Made by a program: the position numbers and the translations under genes. Shown here one piece after another: positions 1 through 7,131 of a stretch of 15,313 nucleotides of DNA; the stretch's first letter is position 1; each line of letters opens with the position of its first letter. The DNA is from Lachnospiraceae bacterium UBA3845 (lineage in GTDB: Bacteria > Bacillota > Clostridia > Lachnospirales > Lachnospiraceae): assembly GCA_002392705.1 (NCBI GenBank), contig DGHP01000002.1, positions 1 to 15,313 on the forward strand, given 5' to 3'. The notes below the pieces were generated by a model that saw only the letters and a list, made by a program, of their open reading frames with translations, had not been told where the DNA came from and did no database searches.

Positions 1-1
1 G

Positions 2-124
2 AACCAGAGACAGGAGCTGGACCGGGCCAAAAAAGAATTGTGCGGCTGCAACAATGTACGGCTGATTGAATGGCCCTACAGTATGGAACCGACAGATAAG
101 AATATACGGATCCTTCTGTCATGA
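2..124 (+). CDS. C-terminal end of an unrecognised protein (partial)
   Basis: The reading frame is open from the window edge and ends at TGA 122-124, giving 40 residues. The tail has the pattern D-x-A-K-K-E-x-C, then a short gap and V-R-L-I-E-W-P-Y. A charged helix with a cysteine followed by a strand of the type LIxWPY is common at the ends of nuclease-like (PDDEXK or treble-clef) proteins in phages and mobile elements. That comparison is from memory and the fragment is too short to prove it. No start is visible, and 163 bases separate it from the next gene on the same strand. It could also be a chance open frame. Confidence 0.4.
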   Translation, partial: NQRQELDRAKKELCGCNNVRLIEWPYSMEPTDKNIRILLS

Positions 125-287
125 AATGAGCTGCAGTGCCGGTTAAACGCCGTCCGACAGTCAGCCGATGGCTTTTGTACGAAAACGCTGACGCTGCAGG
201 CAGTACTCTGAAGGCAGCGCTGCAGAGAATTATATATATGGAGCAGCAGATCCGGCTGATCTGCCTGCTGCCGGAAAGGACGAAATT

Positions 288-565
288 ATGCCGAAAATCA
301 AATTACCTGCCATCTACGCATCCCATATGACCCTTCAGCGCGATAAAATCCTGCGAATAGAAGGAACCGCGGAGGGCTGCGCCTCCGTCCGGATCCTGCT
401 CGACGGAGTCTCCTCCGGGGCTGCAGTTGTGGATGGTCATTTCTCCTGTGCCGCAGGACCGTTTCCTGCCGGAACGGGCAGAACCCTGCAGATTTTCGCG
501 GATGATCAGACGCAGCCGCTCCTGACCTTCGAGGATATCCAGATCGGCGATATCTGGCTTGCCTG
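288..565 (+). pseudogene. Sialate O-acetylesterase, N-terminal remnant
   Basis: Residues 1-92 match the start of the sialic-acid-specific 9-O-acetylesterase family: LPAIYASHMTLQRDK near the N-terminus, an Ig-like beta domain, then F-E-D-I-Q-I-G-D-I-W-L-A. In intact members that last segment runs straight into the catalytic GQSNME block of an SGNH hydrolase. Here the frame instead reads C-L-C-P-P-G-G-K and continues across the end of the HD gene on the opposite strand, so the 115 or so residues after position 106 are not real protein. The catalytic domain (several hundred residues) is missing. ATG 288 is well placed after AAAGGA (about 8 bases), so the original start survives. Intact enzymes remove O-acetyl groups from sialic acids or related glycans; this fragment cannot. 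The break lies near 560-570. Confidence 0.75.
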
Positions 566-598
566 CCTCTGCCCGCCGGGCGGAAAGCTGCGGCCGCT

Positions 599-1201
599 TT
601 ATCCGATTCCCTCCGCCTCCAACTCCGCGAGGATGGCGTCTTCAGTCTCTGCCATGGCCTGCAGTGTCATGGAAAGGAGCCTGTCCAGCTCCCATCCGAG
701 CTGCTCCGCCCCGCGCTGGATGACTTCTCTGGAACAGCCCGCTGCGAAGCTTCTGGTCTTATATTTTTTCTTCAGGGATTTCAGTTCCATATCCTTTGTG
801 CTCTTCGACGGCCTCATAAGAGCGGCAGCCCACACCAGGCCGGTCAGTTCATCGGCGGCAAACAGGACTTTTTCCATCTCCCTCTCCGGTTTAACGTCTA
901 TCGTCGTTCCGTCACCCACCGTGATACCGTATCCGTGGGAACAGACTGCGTGAATCACGTCTTCGCTTACGCCTCCGTCTCTGAGCATCTGCGGTGCCTT
1001 CAGGCAGTGCTCTTCCGGATACAGTTCAAAATCGATATCATGGAGCAGGCCCACAATCCCCCAGTATTCCGCTTCATCCGCGTAACCCAGCTCTTTCGCG
1101 TACCATTTCATAACAGCTTCCACCGTCAGGGCATGCTGGATATGAAAGGGATCCTTATTGTACTGTTGCAGCAGAGCAAGTGCTTCGTCTCTCGTAATCA
1201 T
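599..1201 (-). CDS. HD-superfamily hydrolase (COG2316-like)
   Basis: A 200-residue protein with the metal-binding pattern of HD phosphohydrolases: His23 in QHALTVEAV, His54-Asp55 in LLHDID, His84/His89 around AVCSHGYG and Asp117 in FAADELTG. The segment AADELTGLVWAAALMRP and the later S-F-A-A-G-C-S-R-E-V-I are characteristic of a compact predicted metal-dependent hydrolase family whose substrate is not known to me. The length matches the family. I place the start at ATG 1201 rather than TTG 1210: AGGAGGT at 1217-1211 is 10 bases from the ATG but only 1 base from the TTG. It is cytoplasmic, with no signal or membrane segment. It is divergent from the dehydratase operon and converges on the esterase remnant. 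It looks intact. Confidence 0.88.
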   Translation of the reverse strand: MITRDEALALLQQYNKDPFHIQHALTVEAVMKWYAKELGYADEAEYWGIVGLLHDIDFELYPEEHCLKAPQMLRDGGVSEDVIHAVCSHGYGITVGDGTTIDVKPEREMEKVLFAADELTGLVWAAALMRPSKSTKDMELKSLKKKYKTRSFAAGCSREVIQRGAEQLGWELDRLLSMTLQAMAETEDAILAELEAEGIG

Positions 1202-1210
1202 TCTATCCAA

Positions 1211-1217
1211 ACCTCCT
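1211..1217 (-). promoter_or_regulatory. Ribosome binding site deciding the HD hydrolase start
   Basis: On the minus strand AGGAGGT lies 10 bases upstream of ATG 1201 and directly against TTG 1210. The spacing favours the ATG. Two further AGGAG cores lie upstream in the 22-base duplication at 1229-1263. Confidence 0.6.
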
Positions 1218-1228
1218 GTTTTTCAGCA

Positions 1229-1263
1229 GGTACCTCTCCTGTTTCTCTGCGGTACCTCTCCTG
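1229..1263. repeat. Tandem 22-base duplication upstream of the HD gene
   Basis: GGTACCTCTCCTG occurs at 1229-1241 and again at 1251-1263, a period of 22 bases. Read on the minus strand each copy is CAGGAGAGGTACC, so each carries an AGGAG core resembling a ribosome binding site. It lies in the divergent intergenic region between the HD gene and the dehydratase. It may be a simple slippage duplication, or paired binding sites two helical turns apart. Confidence 0.7.
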
Positions 1264-1386
1264 CTGCCTTATGCCTGCCTCAGCTGCCTTTATGCTGCCG
1301 CTCTTTCAGCCCGCGCCGGAAAAATATGCGGCAGCAATTCAGTGGATATGAACGCAGCGGGACAAGACTTTTATCAGGAAACAGTA

Positions 1387-1392
1387 TATAAT
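1387..1392 (+). promoter_or_regulatory. Possible -10 box of the sugar-acid operon
   Basis: A perfect TATAAT lies 45 bases upstream of the dehydratase ATG. No good TTGACA sits 16-18 bases before it (around 1364-1370 it reads approximately AAGACTT), so the promoter is weak or activator dependent, or the box is a chance match in an AT-rich stretch. Confidence 0.35.
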
Positions 1393-1437
1393 AAAAATGC
1401 TCTTGTTGTATGTTTTTTTGAGCAGGGAGGAAATGCC

Positions 1438-3156
1438 ATGGGGATCTGCAGCACTCGGGAAAGAGAACTATGGGCCCAGTTTGACGCTCTGCAGCTTGGC
1501 AGCGGCTGGGACGAAGAAGATATCTGCAAACCGCAGATTCTGGTGGAGGATGTATTCGGGGACAGCCACCCCGGCAGCGTCCATCTGAATCAGTTATCTG
1601 AACACATATGCAGAGGGGTATACGAAAAAGGCGGCGTACCGGGCAGATTTCATACCACCGACCTCTGTGACGGCTGCGCGCAGGGCCATGACGGGATGAA
1701 TCTGATCCTCGCCAGCCGGGAAGCCATATGCGATATGGTGGAGCTGCACGCCGGATTTGTACCCTGGGACGGGCTGGTGCTCTGCTCCTCCTGTGATAAA
1801 TCGATCCCTGCACATCTGAAGGCGATTGCGCGGATCAATGTCCCCTCCATCTTTGTGCCGGGAGGAAGCATGCGTCCGGGGCCGAATCAGACCACTTCCC
1901 TGCTGGCAGGGTCGATCTCCCTGAGACAGAAACAGAAGGACGGGATCAGTCCGGACGAGATCCGGGATTATAAGCTGACGGGATGTCCGTCCGCCGGAGC
2001 CTGCACCTTCCTCGGAACCGCCTCCACCATGCAGTGTATGGCGGAAGCACTGGGCCTGGCCCTTCCGGGCAGCGCTCTGGTTCCCGCAACCATGAGGGAT
2101 ATCCTCTCCTATGCAAGAAAAGCAGGCAGGGTAATCATGCAGCTGGCAGAAAAGAAGATTCTGCCCTCTGATATCCTTACGGAATCAGCCTTCCGGAACG
2201 CCATCATCGTGCACAGTGCCATCGGCGGCTCCACAAACGCGACGATCCATCTTCCCTCCATCGCAAGGGAACTTGGCATCACCCTGGATCCGGAACTGTT
2301 CGATGAAATCAATCATATCATTCCGCATATCGGGAATATTAATCCCAGCGGAGAACATCTGACGGAAGCCTTCTGGTTTGCCGGAGGCGTGCCTGCGGTA
2401 CAGAGCGAACTCAGAGCGTATCTGGACCTGGACGTCATGACCGTTACAGGCCATACCCTGGGAGAGAATCTTGAAGAAATCGAAAAAAGCGGCTTTTACA
2501 GGCGCAATGAAGGCTATCTGCATAATTACTGCCTGCAGAAAGAACAGGTGATTCTCCCCGCGGACGAAGCGGCAGAAACCGGTTCCATCGCGATCCTCAA
2601 AGGAAATCTGGCGCCCGAAGGCGCGGTAGTGAAATATTCGGCCTGTGAAAAGGATATGCGCAGTCTCTGCGGAACCGCGCGCGTCTACGACAGTGAAGAG
2701 GACGCCCACTCAGCTGTAGTAAAAGGCGATGTCAATCCGGGCGAAATCCTGGTCATCCGCTATGAAGGTCCCCGCGGAAGCGGAATGCCTGAGATGCTGA
2801 TGACCACCGAAGCAATCGTCTGTGACCACAGGCTGAACGGAAAAGTTTCCCTTGTCACGGACGGACGCTTCTCCGGAGCGACCCGCGGGGCGGCCATCGG
2901 CCATGTAAGCCCCGAGGCGGCAGCCGGCGGTCCCCTGGCTTATATTCATACCGGCGACATTATCTCCTATGACATAGAATCCAGATCCCTAAACGTTGTG
3001 GGGATCGACGGAAAGCTCATGGACGCGGAAGAAGCAGGCAGAGTTCTTGAGGAACGGAAAAAGAGCTGGAAACTGAAAGAGCCGCCGAAGCGGAAAGGAA
3101 TCCTTAAGCGGTATACGGAACAGGCACTCTCTGCGATGCAGGGAGCCGGATATTAA
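1438..3156 (+). CDS. YjhG/YagF-like sugar-acid dehydratase (IlvD/Edd family)
   Basis: A 572-residue protein of the Fe-S dihydroxy-acid/aldonate dehydratase family. It would remove water from an aldonic acid to give a 2-keto-3-deoxy acid. Candidate cluster ligands are Cys77/Cys80 in DLCDGCAQGHDGM, Cys119 in SSCDK and Cys189 in GACTFLGT. Lys121 of SSCDK is the metal-site lysine, and the catalytic Ser479 sits in TDGRFSGATRG. The cysteine found in IlvD as PCN is absent; here the region reads HPGSVHL. E. coli YjhG/YagF also lack it and carry CDGRTQG and SCDK, and the sequence FLGTASTMQ...GLALPGSALVP also resembles YjhG, so I favour a D-xylonate-type substrate over branched-chain amino-acid synthesis. 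ATG 1438 has AGGGAGG 7 bases upstream; the open frame begins earlier, at 1342, without a comparable site. The aldolase gene follows after 23 bases. Confidence 0.9.
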   Translation: MGICSTRERELWAQFDALQLGSGWDEEDICKPQILVEDVFGDSHPGSVHLNQLSEHICRGVYEKGGVPGRFHTTDLCDGCAQGHDGMNLILASREAICDMVELHAGFVPWDGLVLCSSCDKSIPAHLKAIARINVPSIFVPGGSMRPGPNQTTSLLAGSISLRQKQKDGISPDEIRDYKLTGCPSAGACTFLGTASTMQCMAEALGLALPGSALVPATMRDILSYARKAGRVIMQLAEKKILPSDILTESAFRNAIIVHSAIGGSTNATIHLPSIARELGITLDPELFDEINHIIPHIGNINPSGEHLTEAFWFAGGVPAVQSELRAYLDLDVMTVTGHTLGENLEEIEKSGFYRRNEGYLHNYCLQKEQVILPADEAAETGSIAILKGNLAPEGAVVKYSACEKDMRSLCGTARVYDSEEDAHSAVVKGDVNPGEILVIRYEGPRGSGMPEMLMTTEAIVCDHRLNGKVSLVTDGRFSGATRGAAIGHVSPEAAAGGPLAYIHTGDIISYDIESRSLNVVGIDGKLMDAEEAGRVLEERKKSWKLKEPPKRKGILKRYTEQALSAMQGAGY

Positions 3157-3179
3157 TAAAAGAAAGAGAGGCAACCTGT

Positions 3180-4070
3180 ATGGCAAAGTATATTACGCCG
3201 GCTGTCACGCCATTTCTGGAAGACGGAAAGATCGATGAAAAGGGTGCGGCTGCTCTATACGAATTTCTGGTAAAAGGCGGCGTTGACGGTATTCTGGTTT
3301 TCGGAAGCATCGGTGAATTCTTCGCGGTCTCAACGGAAGAAAAAAAGAAACTGATCTCCCTGGCAATCCGGCAGATCAACGGCCGCATACCGGTTATTAT
3401 CGGGACGGCGGATATGATCCTCGAAAATGTTATCTCCCTCTCCAACTGGTCCCTGAAAGAGGGAGCCGACGCAGTCATCGTGGTATCCCCCTATTACTTT
3501 AAGCTGACGCCGGATCAGATTGAAGAATATTATGACAGGCTCGCCCGTGAAATCCACGGTCCCCTGTACATCTATAATTTCCCCGACCGGACCGGATATA
3601 CCATTCCTGCCGATGTCGTTAAAACTCTTGCCCTGAAGCACAAAAACATCGTCGGCATCAAGGATACAATTCCCGGAATGGATCATACGAGAGAACTGAT
3701 TCAGGCTGTCAAGCCTGTCCGGCCTGACTTTGAGATTTATTCGGGCTTTGATGAAAACTTCGCCCACAATGTGCTTGCCGGCGGGGACGGCTGCATCGCC
3801 GGATTATCAAACTTTGCGCCTTCCCTCTGCCATCAGCTGGCAAAAGCCGCCAATGAAGAGAACTGGGAAGAAGCAGCCCGCTGCTCTCAGACCCTGAACA
3901 GCCTGATGGATGTATACGCAGTAGGAAATCCCTTTATCCCATTTATAAAAAAGGCGGTGGAACTGGCAGGCGTACCGATTGCGGATATCCCGTCCTTCCC
4001 CTTCCCGCGTCCGACGCAGGAACAGACTGAAAAACTGCTGCAGATCCTGAAGCGGAATTCCATTCTGTAA
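3180..4070 (+). CDS. DapA-family 2-keto-3-deoxy sugar-acid aldolase (YagE/YjhH-like)
   Basis: A 296-residue (beta/alpha)8 class I aldolase of the dihydrodipicolinate synthase/N-acetylneuraminate lyase family. The Schiff-base lysine is Lys161 in VGIKDT and the catalytic tyrosine is Tyr132 in YIYNFPDRTG. The substrate-carboxylate loop is FGSIGEFF (41-48), compared with LGSGGEF in E. coli YagE as I recall it. Further YagE-like segments are IGIKDT, GGDG and the NFAP motif near 211. Together with the upstream dehydratase, it would cleave a 2-keto-3-deoxy pentonate or hexonate to pyruvate plus glycolaldehyde or glyceraldehyde. The same dehydratase-aldolase pairing occurs in E. coli yjhGH and yagEF. 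It is full length, with a GAGAGG ribosome binding site. True dihydrodipicolinate synthase is less likely because no lysine-pathway gene is nearby. The exact sugar acid cannot be read from sequence. Confidence 0.9.
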   Translation: MAKYITPAVTPFLEDGKIDEKGAAALYEFLVKGGVDGILVFGSIGEFFAVSTEEKKKLISLAIRQINGRIPVIIGTADMILENVISLSNWSLKEGADAVIVVSPYYFKLTPDQIEEYYDRLAREIHGPLYIYNFPDRTGYTIPADVVKTLALKHKNIVGIKDTIPGMDHTRELIQAVKPVRPDFEIYSGFDENFAHNVLAGGDGCIAGLSNFAPSLCHQLAKAANEENWEEAARCSQTLNSLMDVYAVGNPFIPFIKKAVELAGVPIADIPSFPFPRPTQEQTEKLLQILKRNSIL

Positions 4071-4118
4071 CTGCCGATCTGAGAGATCCTGACGTTTCCG
4101 AAATCTCCGAAGCACAGA

Positions 4119-4144
4119 ACTGCCGGCTCCCGGGAGCCGGCAGT
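4119..4144. terminator. 26-base perfect palindrome between convergent genes
   Basis: ACTGCCGGCTCCC and its exact reverse complement meet without a spacer, forming a GC-rich stem 48 bases after the aldolase stop. It is followed on the plus strand by CCTTCATTTTATT, a poor uridine tract, and it lies 18 bases from the end of the convergent ATPase remnant. Most likely it is a bidirectional transcription terminator or RNA 3' end stabiliser. Confidence 0.65.
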
Positions 4145-4161
4145 CCTTCATTTTATTCCCG

Positions 4162-4422
4162 TCATACTTCCAGGATCGTCGTATTCATGCCCCAGATCCG
4201 GTAATAGTGGATATCCTTTGCATTTCTGCAGATCAGCTTGATTCCTATGTTCAAATACAGGTCCCTGTCATCAGTCAGGATCTTTGCCAGACTGCTGAGA
4301 TCAAATTCTCTCCCGTTGTCCCGTACCCTGAGAATCAGGGTTCCGCCGGAAATCGTCACCCTGATTTCGGCATGATTATCCTTAGCCTTCTTAAAGAATC
4401 CGTGCTCTATGACATTCGTCAT
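4162..4422 (-). pseudogene. Anti-sigma-type HATPase domain, C-terminal remnant
   Basis: An 86-residue open frame carries the second half of an RsbW/SpoIIAB-like (HATPase_c_2) ATP-binding domain. The N box T-N-V-I-E-H-G-F lies at residues 2-9, the G1 box R-V-R-D-N-G-R-E-F-D at 32-41, L-N-I-G-I-K-L at 58-64 and G-M-N-T-T-I-L at 78-84. The first half of the domain, with helix 1 and the start of the ATP pocket, is missing. The domain frame also reads a few bases upstream of this ATG (R-F-M-T-N-V), so the ATG is internal. It abuts the broken MATE gene in another frame; the junction lies near 4423-4435. It may be what is left of a MATE-ATPase fusion protein or of two adjacent genes. Without the rest of the domain, ATP binding is unlikely. 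Confidence 0.72.
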
Positions 4423-5143
4423 GAATCGCCCTGGGACCGCTCAGAATCAGAATCCTTCCGATATTCGTCAGGTTTATGGGGACAGGCTTCAGATGAAGGA
4501 TCCTGTTCTTTCTCAGAAAATGGGACAGCAATACCAGAAGGGAAAGGATTACGGAAAGGGACGTCGCCATTCCCATTCCCCAGATTCCGAAGTCGAGCCG
4601 GACGAACAGAATATCCAGAAAAATATTTGATACAGCCCCGGTCACGGAAGATATCATCACAATTCTGTTTCCATTGTCCAGGAGTACCAGCGGCGTAATC
4701 ACGGAGAGCAGAACATAAGGAACAACCTCTCCCACAAGACCGTGCAGATACTCAATGGTCTCATCCAGGAGAAGGATGGCTCTTCCCCTGGCTCCGAACA
4801 TTGCAGCCATAGGAGGTGCTTCCAGATATACAAGAAAAGAGAATGCAAGGGCGACCGCCAGGGCTGCTTCCAGCGTTTCATTGAAAATATAGTTCATTCT
4901 GCCGGTATTGCCTGCTCCCATTTCTTTGGTACACACGGTCTGAAGCCCTACCGCAATACTCGTTCCGATGATTCCCACGAGAAAGAAAAAAGGCGCGGCA
5001 ATTCCCACTGCCGCCATTTTTTCTGCTCCCAGATATCTGCTGGTAATCAATCCGTCAATCAGCAGCGCTCCGATCTGAGTAAACTCAGTGAGAGCTGAAG
5101 TACAGAATGCCGCCATAAATGCCCGAGTCAGAATTGCGATCAT
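4391..5143 (-). pseudogene. MATE-family efflux transporter, N-terminal half
   Basis: From ATG 5143 (A-rich GGGA ribosome binding site, 5-6 bases upstream) the frame gives 250 residues against the usual ~450. It contains about six membrane segments, with MATE features: F-T-Q-I-G-A-L-L-I-D-G-L-I near residue 20-30, the second-helix segment F-F-F-L-V-G-I-I-G-T-S and a loop K-E-M-G-A-G. After R-I-L-I-L-S-G-P-R-A, the start of the second half, the frame meets foreign sequence and stops at 4391. The expected second half (helices 7-12) is absent and the anti-sigma-type ATPase remnant follows out of frame. Intact MATE proteins export cationic drugs or metabolites with sodium or protons; this half is probably non-functional. 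The open frame extends upstream to 5311, but those residues overlap the neighbouring gene and are not MATE-like. Confidence 0.82.
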
Positions 5144-5225
5144 ATCTTCCCTTTCGTATGATTCAAGTGAAATGCCGCTCCGCTGAAACCATCCAGATTC
5201 GCAGCAAATATAGAACGGATCTCTC

Positions 5226-6116
5226 TCAGTCTTCTTCCAGATATTCTGCCGCGTAGGCCCAGAACGCGTCCAGATTCTCCAGACGGTAAGTATGGGGATT
5301 GGAGTGAACATAATACTCGAGACTGTACAGATTCAGGCTGATGAAAGAAGAAGAACCATCCTCCCAGGTCAGCATGATCCAGTTGTAGTTGTCTGTAACC
5401 CACTCCCAGGCTTCTTCCGCAATCCGGATATCACAGAGCAGTTTCACTGCCTGATCAAGCCCGTTTCCCTCTTTAAATACTGCAGTCCTTCCGTACCCAC
5501 CCTGATCAATGTGAAAACTGAGTTCAACCGGGGGTTCTTCCTTAATCTTCGCAAGCTTCTCGTCATCAAGCGTCTGATAGAGGTAATCACCCGGCATCGG
5601 AATATGTGCCGGGGGAAGTTCCGTTTCTGTCTGTACCGAAGAAATGCCGATTGCCACAGACGCGGGAACGGACTGCGGTCCCCAGCGGACGTCGTCATGG
5701 GAGAATTCAATCCTGCTGTGCGGGGGAATCGCCGTGACCTCTCCGTCATAAACCTCCCCGAATGACCGGTACTCTTCTCCGCTCTGATCTCTGAGCGAGA
5801 AAGTATAGACAACCTTCATGATGCCTTCGTCGGAAGTATTCTCAATGGTCCCCTGGAGCAGATATACAAATCCGCCGTTTTCGCTTCTCTTCGCTTCCGC
5901 CTTTTCCAGCGTGACCGTCACCCCGTCCAGAGAGACGGGACTGTCCAGGATCTCTAGAGCCCTTGCCCTGTCAGGCTGCAGATGATCGGCAAGCCATGCC
6001 AATATTGAATCAGCTTTTCCCGGCATCGGGACTGCTGCCGCTTCTGTTAAGGAAGCCGGAACGGCCGTGAGCAGCATTGTAACGGTTAACAGAACAGATA
6101 TGAAATTCCTCTTCAC
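5226..6116 (-). CDS. Secreted protein of unknown function
   Basis: A 296-residue protein starting at GTG 6116 behind a GGGGGG-type ribosome binding site. It opens with a signal peptide: basic MKRNF, a hydrophobic core ISVLLTVTMLLTAVPASL and a probable cleavage site near TEAAA. No lipobox cysteine or membrane anchor is visible, so it is probably released. Residues ~60-170 look like a beta-sandwich (V-T-V-T-L-E-K-A-E-A-K-R through I-G-I-S-S-V), similar in style to extracellular Ig-like modules that handle inter-strand hydrophobic patterns. The C-terminal third is rich in aromatics (YNWIMLTWEDGSSSFISLNL), ending in E-E-D. I do not recognise the family. A candidate -35 TTGACT lies roughly 60 bases upstream on this strand, with only a poor -10. 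It appears intact and monocistronic. Confidence 0.75.
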   Translation of the reverse strand: MKRNFISVLLTVTMLLTAVPASLTEAAAVPMPGKADSILAWLADHLQPDRARALEILDSPVSLDGVTVTLEKAEAKRSENGGFVYLLQGTIENTSDEGIMKVVYTFSLRDQSGEEYRSFGEVYDGEVTAIPPHSRIEFSHDDVRWGPQSVPASVAIGISSVQTETELPPAHIPMPGDYLYQTLDDEKLAKIKEEPPVELSFHIDQGGYGRTAVFKEGNGLDQAVKLLCDIRIAEEAWEWVTDNYNWIMLTWEDGSSSFISLNLYSLEYYVHSNPHTYRLENLDAFWAYAAEYLEED

Positions 6117-6309
6117 GATAATCCCCCCTATTGCTGTTGCTGATCCTCCCCTTCTATCCTCTTAAAGACAATTTTAAGTCAAAGACAGGGATTTATCAAT
6201 AAAGATCGCAGCCTGCACCTGCGCCCGGGTTCCCGCACACAAAAGGGACCGGCTTCAGGCCCATCCCCAAAATATCATATATTTCGCTTTTCCGCAGCCA
6301 GGCTGTTTG

Positions 6310-6402
6310 TCAGTTATCCTGATTTACCGTCACATCGCCCTTTTGGGGGATAATGACTGCCGCAATCATCTTATCAGTTTCGCTTCTGTACAGTTTCTTC
6401 AT
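6310..6402 (-). pseudogene. PspC-domain protein remnant (30 residues)
   Basis: A short frame from ATG 6402 to TGA 6310 begins M-K-K-L-Y-R-S-E-T-D-K-M-I-A, which matches the first residues of PspC-domain proteins (typically MKKLYRS...DKMIAGVCGGLAEYF). After A-A-V it reads I-I-P-Q-K-G-D-V-T-V-N-Q-D-N and stops, so the membrane helix and the rest of PspC are gone. GGAGG and AAAGGG elements immediately upstream show that the original translation start is preserved. PspC proteins act in envelope-stress sensing at the membrane. The fragment could be translated as a 30-residue peptide, but I see no reason to think it works as PspC. The last 14 residues may be the tail of a different gene. Confidence 0.6.
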
Positions 6403-6481
6403 TTCCCTTTCCTCCATCCGCTAAGTTCTCTGTAACTACTGCTCATGTCCTTTTGTTTATGGCAGCAGTATATACTTGGAA

Positions 6482-6521
6482 GATTAAAGGAAAAGGGGAG
6501 GCAGATTAAAGAAGGATTAAA
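6482..6521 (-). promoter_or_regulatory. Three GATTAAA direct repeats upstream of the PspC remnant
   Basis: GATTAAA occurs at 6482-6488, 6504-6510 and 6515-6521 (TTTAATC on the minus strand). Spacings of 22 and 11 bases put all three on one face of the helix, the arrangement used by OmpR/PhoB-type response regulators. A possible -10, TATACT, lies at 6472-6467 on the minus strand with a poor -35 (CTTTTC). This fits an activator-dependent promoter reading into the remnant, but no regulator is encoded nearby. Confidence 0.4.
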
Positions 6522-6556
6522 AAATATGAACTAAAGATGAGAAGATCCCTGTTCCC

Positions 6557-6603
6557 AAAAAGCTCCCGGAGGATCTCCTGTGAAATCCTCCGGGAGCTTT
6601 TTA
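6557..6603. terminator. Strong bidirectional terminator
   Basis: A long perfect stem (GCTCCCGGAGGAT paired with ATCCTCCGGGAGC) has a 9-10 base loop. AAAAA precedes it and TTTTT follows it, so it works on both strands. It ends transcription of the membrane-protein gene that stops at 6619. Confidence 0.9.
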
Positions 6604-6618
6604 CCCGCTGTTCTTTTG

Positions 6619-7131
6619 TCATTCATACTGTATCTCGGCTTCCCCCGGGATTCTGAACTGGATAAATCTTCTCACAAACTGAAAATCCTCAGCCGGAATA
6701 TATGCCCGGAACGCCCCGATCCTTGCCCTCAGTTCAATATAGTTTTTCCCTATGATCATTGTTTTCGTTTTCTTAAACTCAAACAATGAAGTCCTTTTTC
6801 CAAAACCGGTACTGATCTGCGTATCCATCAGCCGATAGGTTCTCCTGCGCTCCCCCGGCCAGTTCTCAAGACCGTGGACAACGCCTGCCGTGATCAGAAG
6901 AATAACGATCACAAAAGCCGTGACATACAGGAAAGGCTTCCAGCTGCCATAGCGGACAGAGAAGAAGATCCCGCCCAGGAAAATCAGAAAGGCGATAACC
7001 TGCCATATCCGTCCGCCGGTTTTATAACCTTCCCGCTCCTGTTCCATATCAAGGGGTGCGGACCAGATGTAACCGCCATTTGGCTGAAGTGTCACTCTTT
7101 CCGGTATCTTGTTCATACTGTATCTCTGCAT
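6619..7131 (-). CDS. Two-helix membrane protein, PH-like C-terminal domain
   Basis: A 170-residue protein with no family I can name with certainty. Residues ~1-40 are cytoplasmic and polar. Two membrane helices follow, I-W-Q-V-I-A-F-L-I-F-L-G-G-I-F-F and Y-V-T-A-F-V-I-V-I-L-L-I-T-A-G-V-V, separated by a short R-Y-G-S-W-K-P turn. The soluble C-terminal part, with T-Q-I-S-T-G-F-G-K-R-T-S, F-K-K-T-K-T-M-I-I-G-K-N-Y-I-E-L-R and I-P-A-E-D-F-Q-F-V-R-R-F-I, is built like the bacterial PH-like or YcxB-type domains that follow two helices in small Firmicute membrane proteins. The start is uncertain: ATG 7131 has AAGGA only 2 bases away, and ATG 7116 has no clear site. It is followed by a strong terminator. 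Confidence 0.7.
   Translation of the reverse strand: MQRYSMNKIPERVTLQPNGGYIWSAPLDMEQEREGYKTGGRIWQVIAFLIFLGGIFFSVRYGSWKPFLYVTAFVIVILLITAGVVHGLENWPGERRRTYRLMDTQISTGFGKRTSLFEFKKTKTMIIGKNYIELRARIGAFRAYIPAEDFQFVRRFIQFRIPGEAEIQYE

Larger units (their letters stand above)
6117..6618. other. 500-base region with no intact gene
   Basis: The stretch between two minus-strand genes holds a PspC start remnant (6310-6402), three GATTAAA direct repeats (6482-6521) and a strong bidirectional terminator (6557-6603). The segment 6180-6309 shows no convincing gene. It looks like a former pspC-containing region that lost most of its coding sequence. Confidence 0.6.

Noticed and set aside
136..330. Short 64-residue frame between the first two features
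   Set aside because: No ribosome binding site, no recognisable composition and overlap with the esterase start.
566..953. Continuation of the esterase frame to 221 residues
   Set aside because: The part after ~566 runs antisense to the well-supported HD gene and has no esterase features; it is a chance open frame.
1280..1813. 177-residue arginine-rich minus-strand frame across the dehydratase start
   Set aside because: Composition (R, P, C rich) is typical of a shadow frame opposite a real gene, and it covers conserved dehydratase codons.
3330..3767. 145-residue minus-strand frame inside the aldolase
   Set aside because: Antisense to a full-length enzyme with conserved active-site residues; no independent start signal.
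3180..4070. N-acetylneuraminate lyase, suggested by the esterase remnant upstream
   Set aside because: The active-site segment YNFPDRTG and the dehydratase partner fit 2-keto-3-deoxy acid aldolases; no other sialic-acid gene is present.
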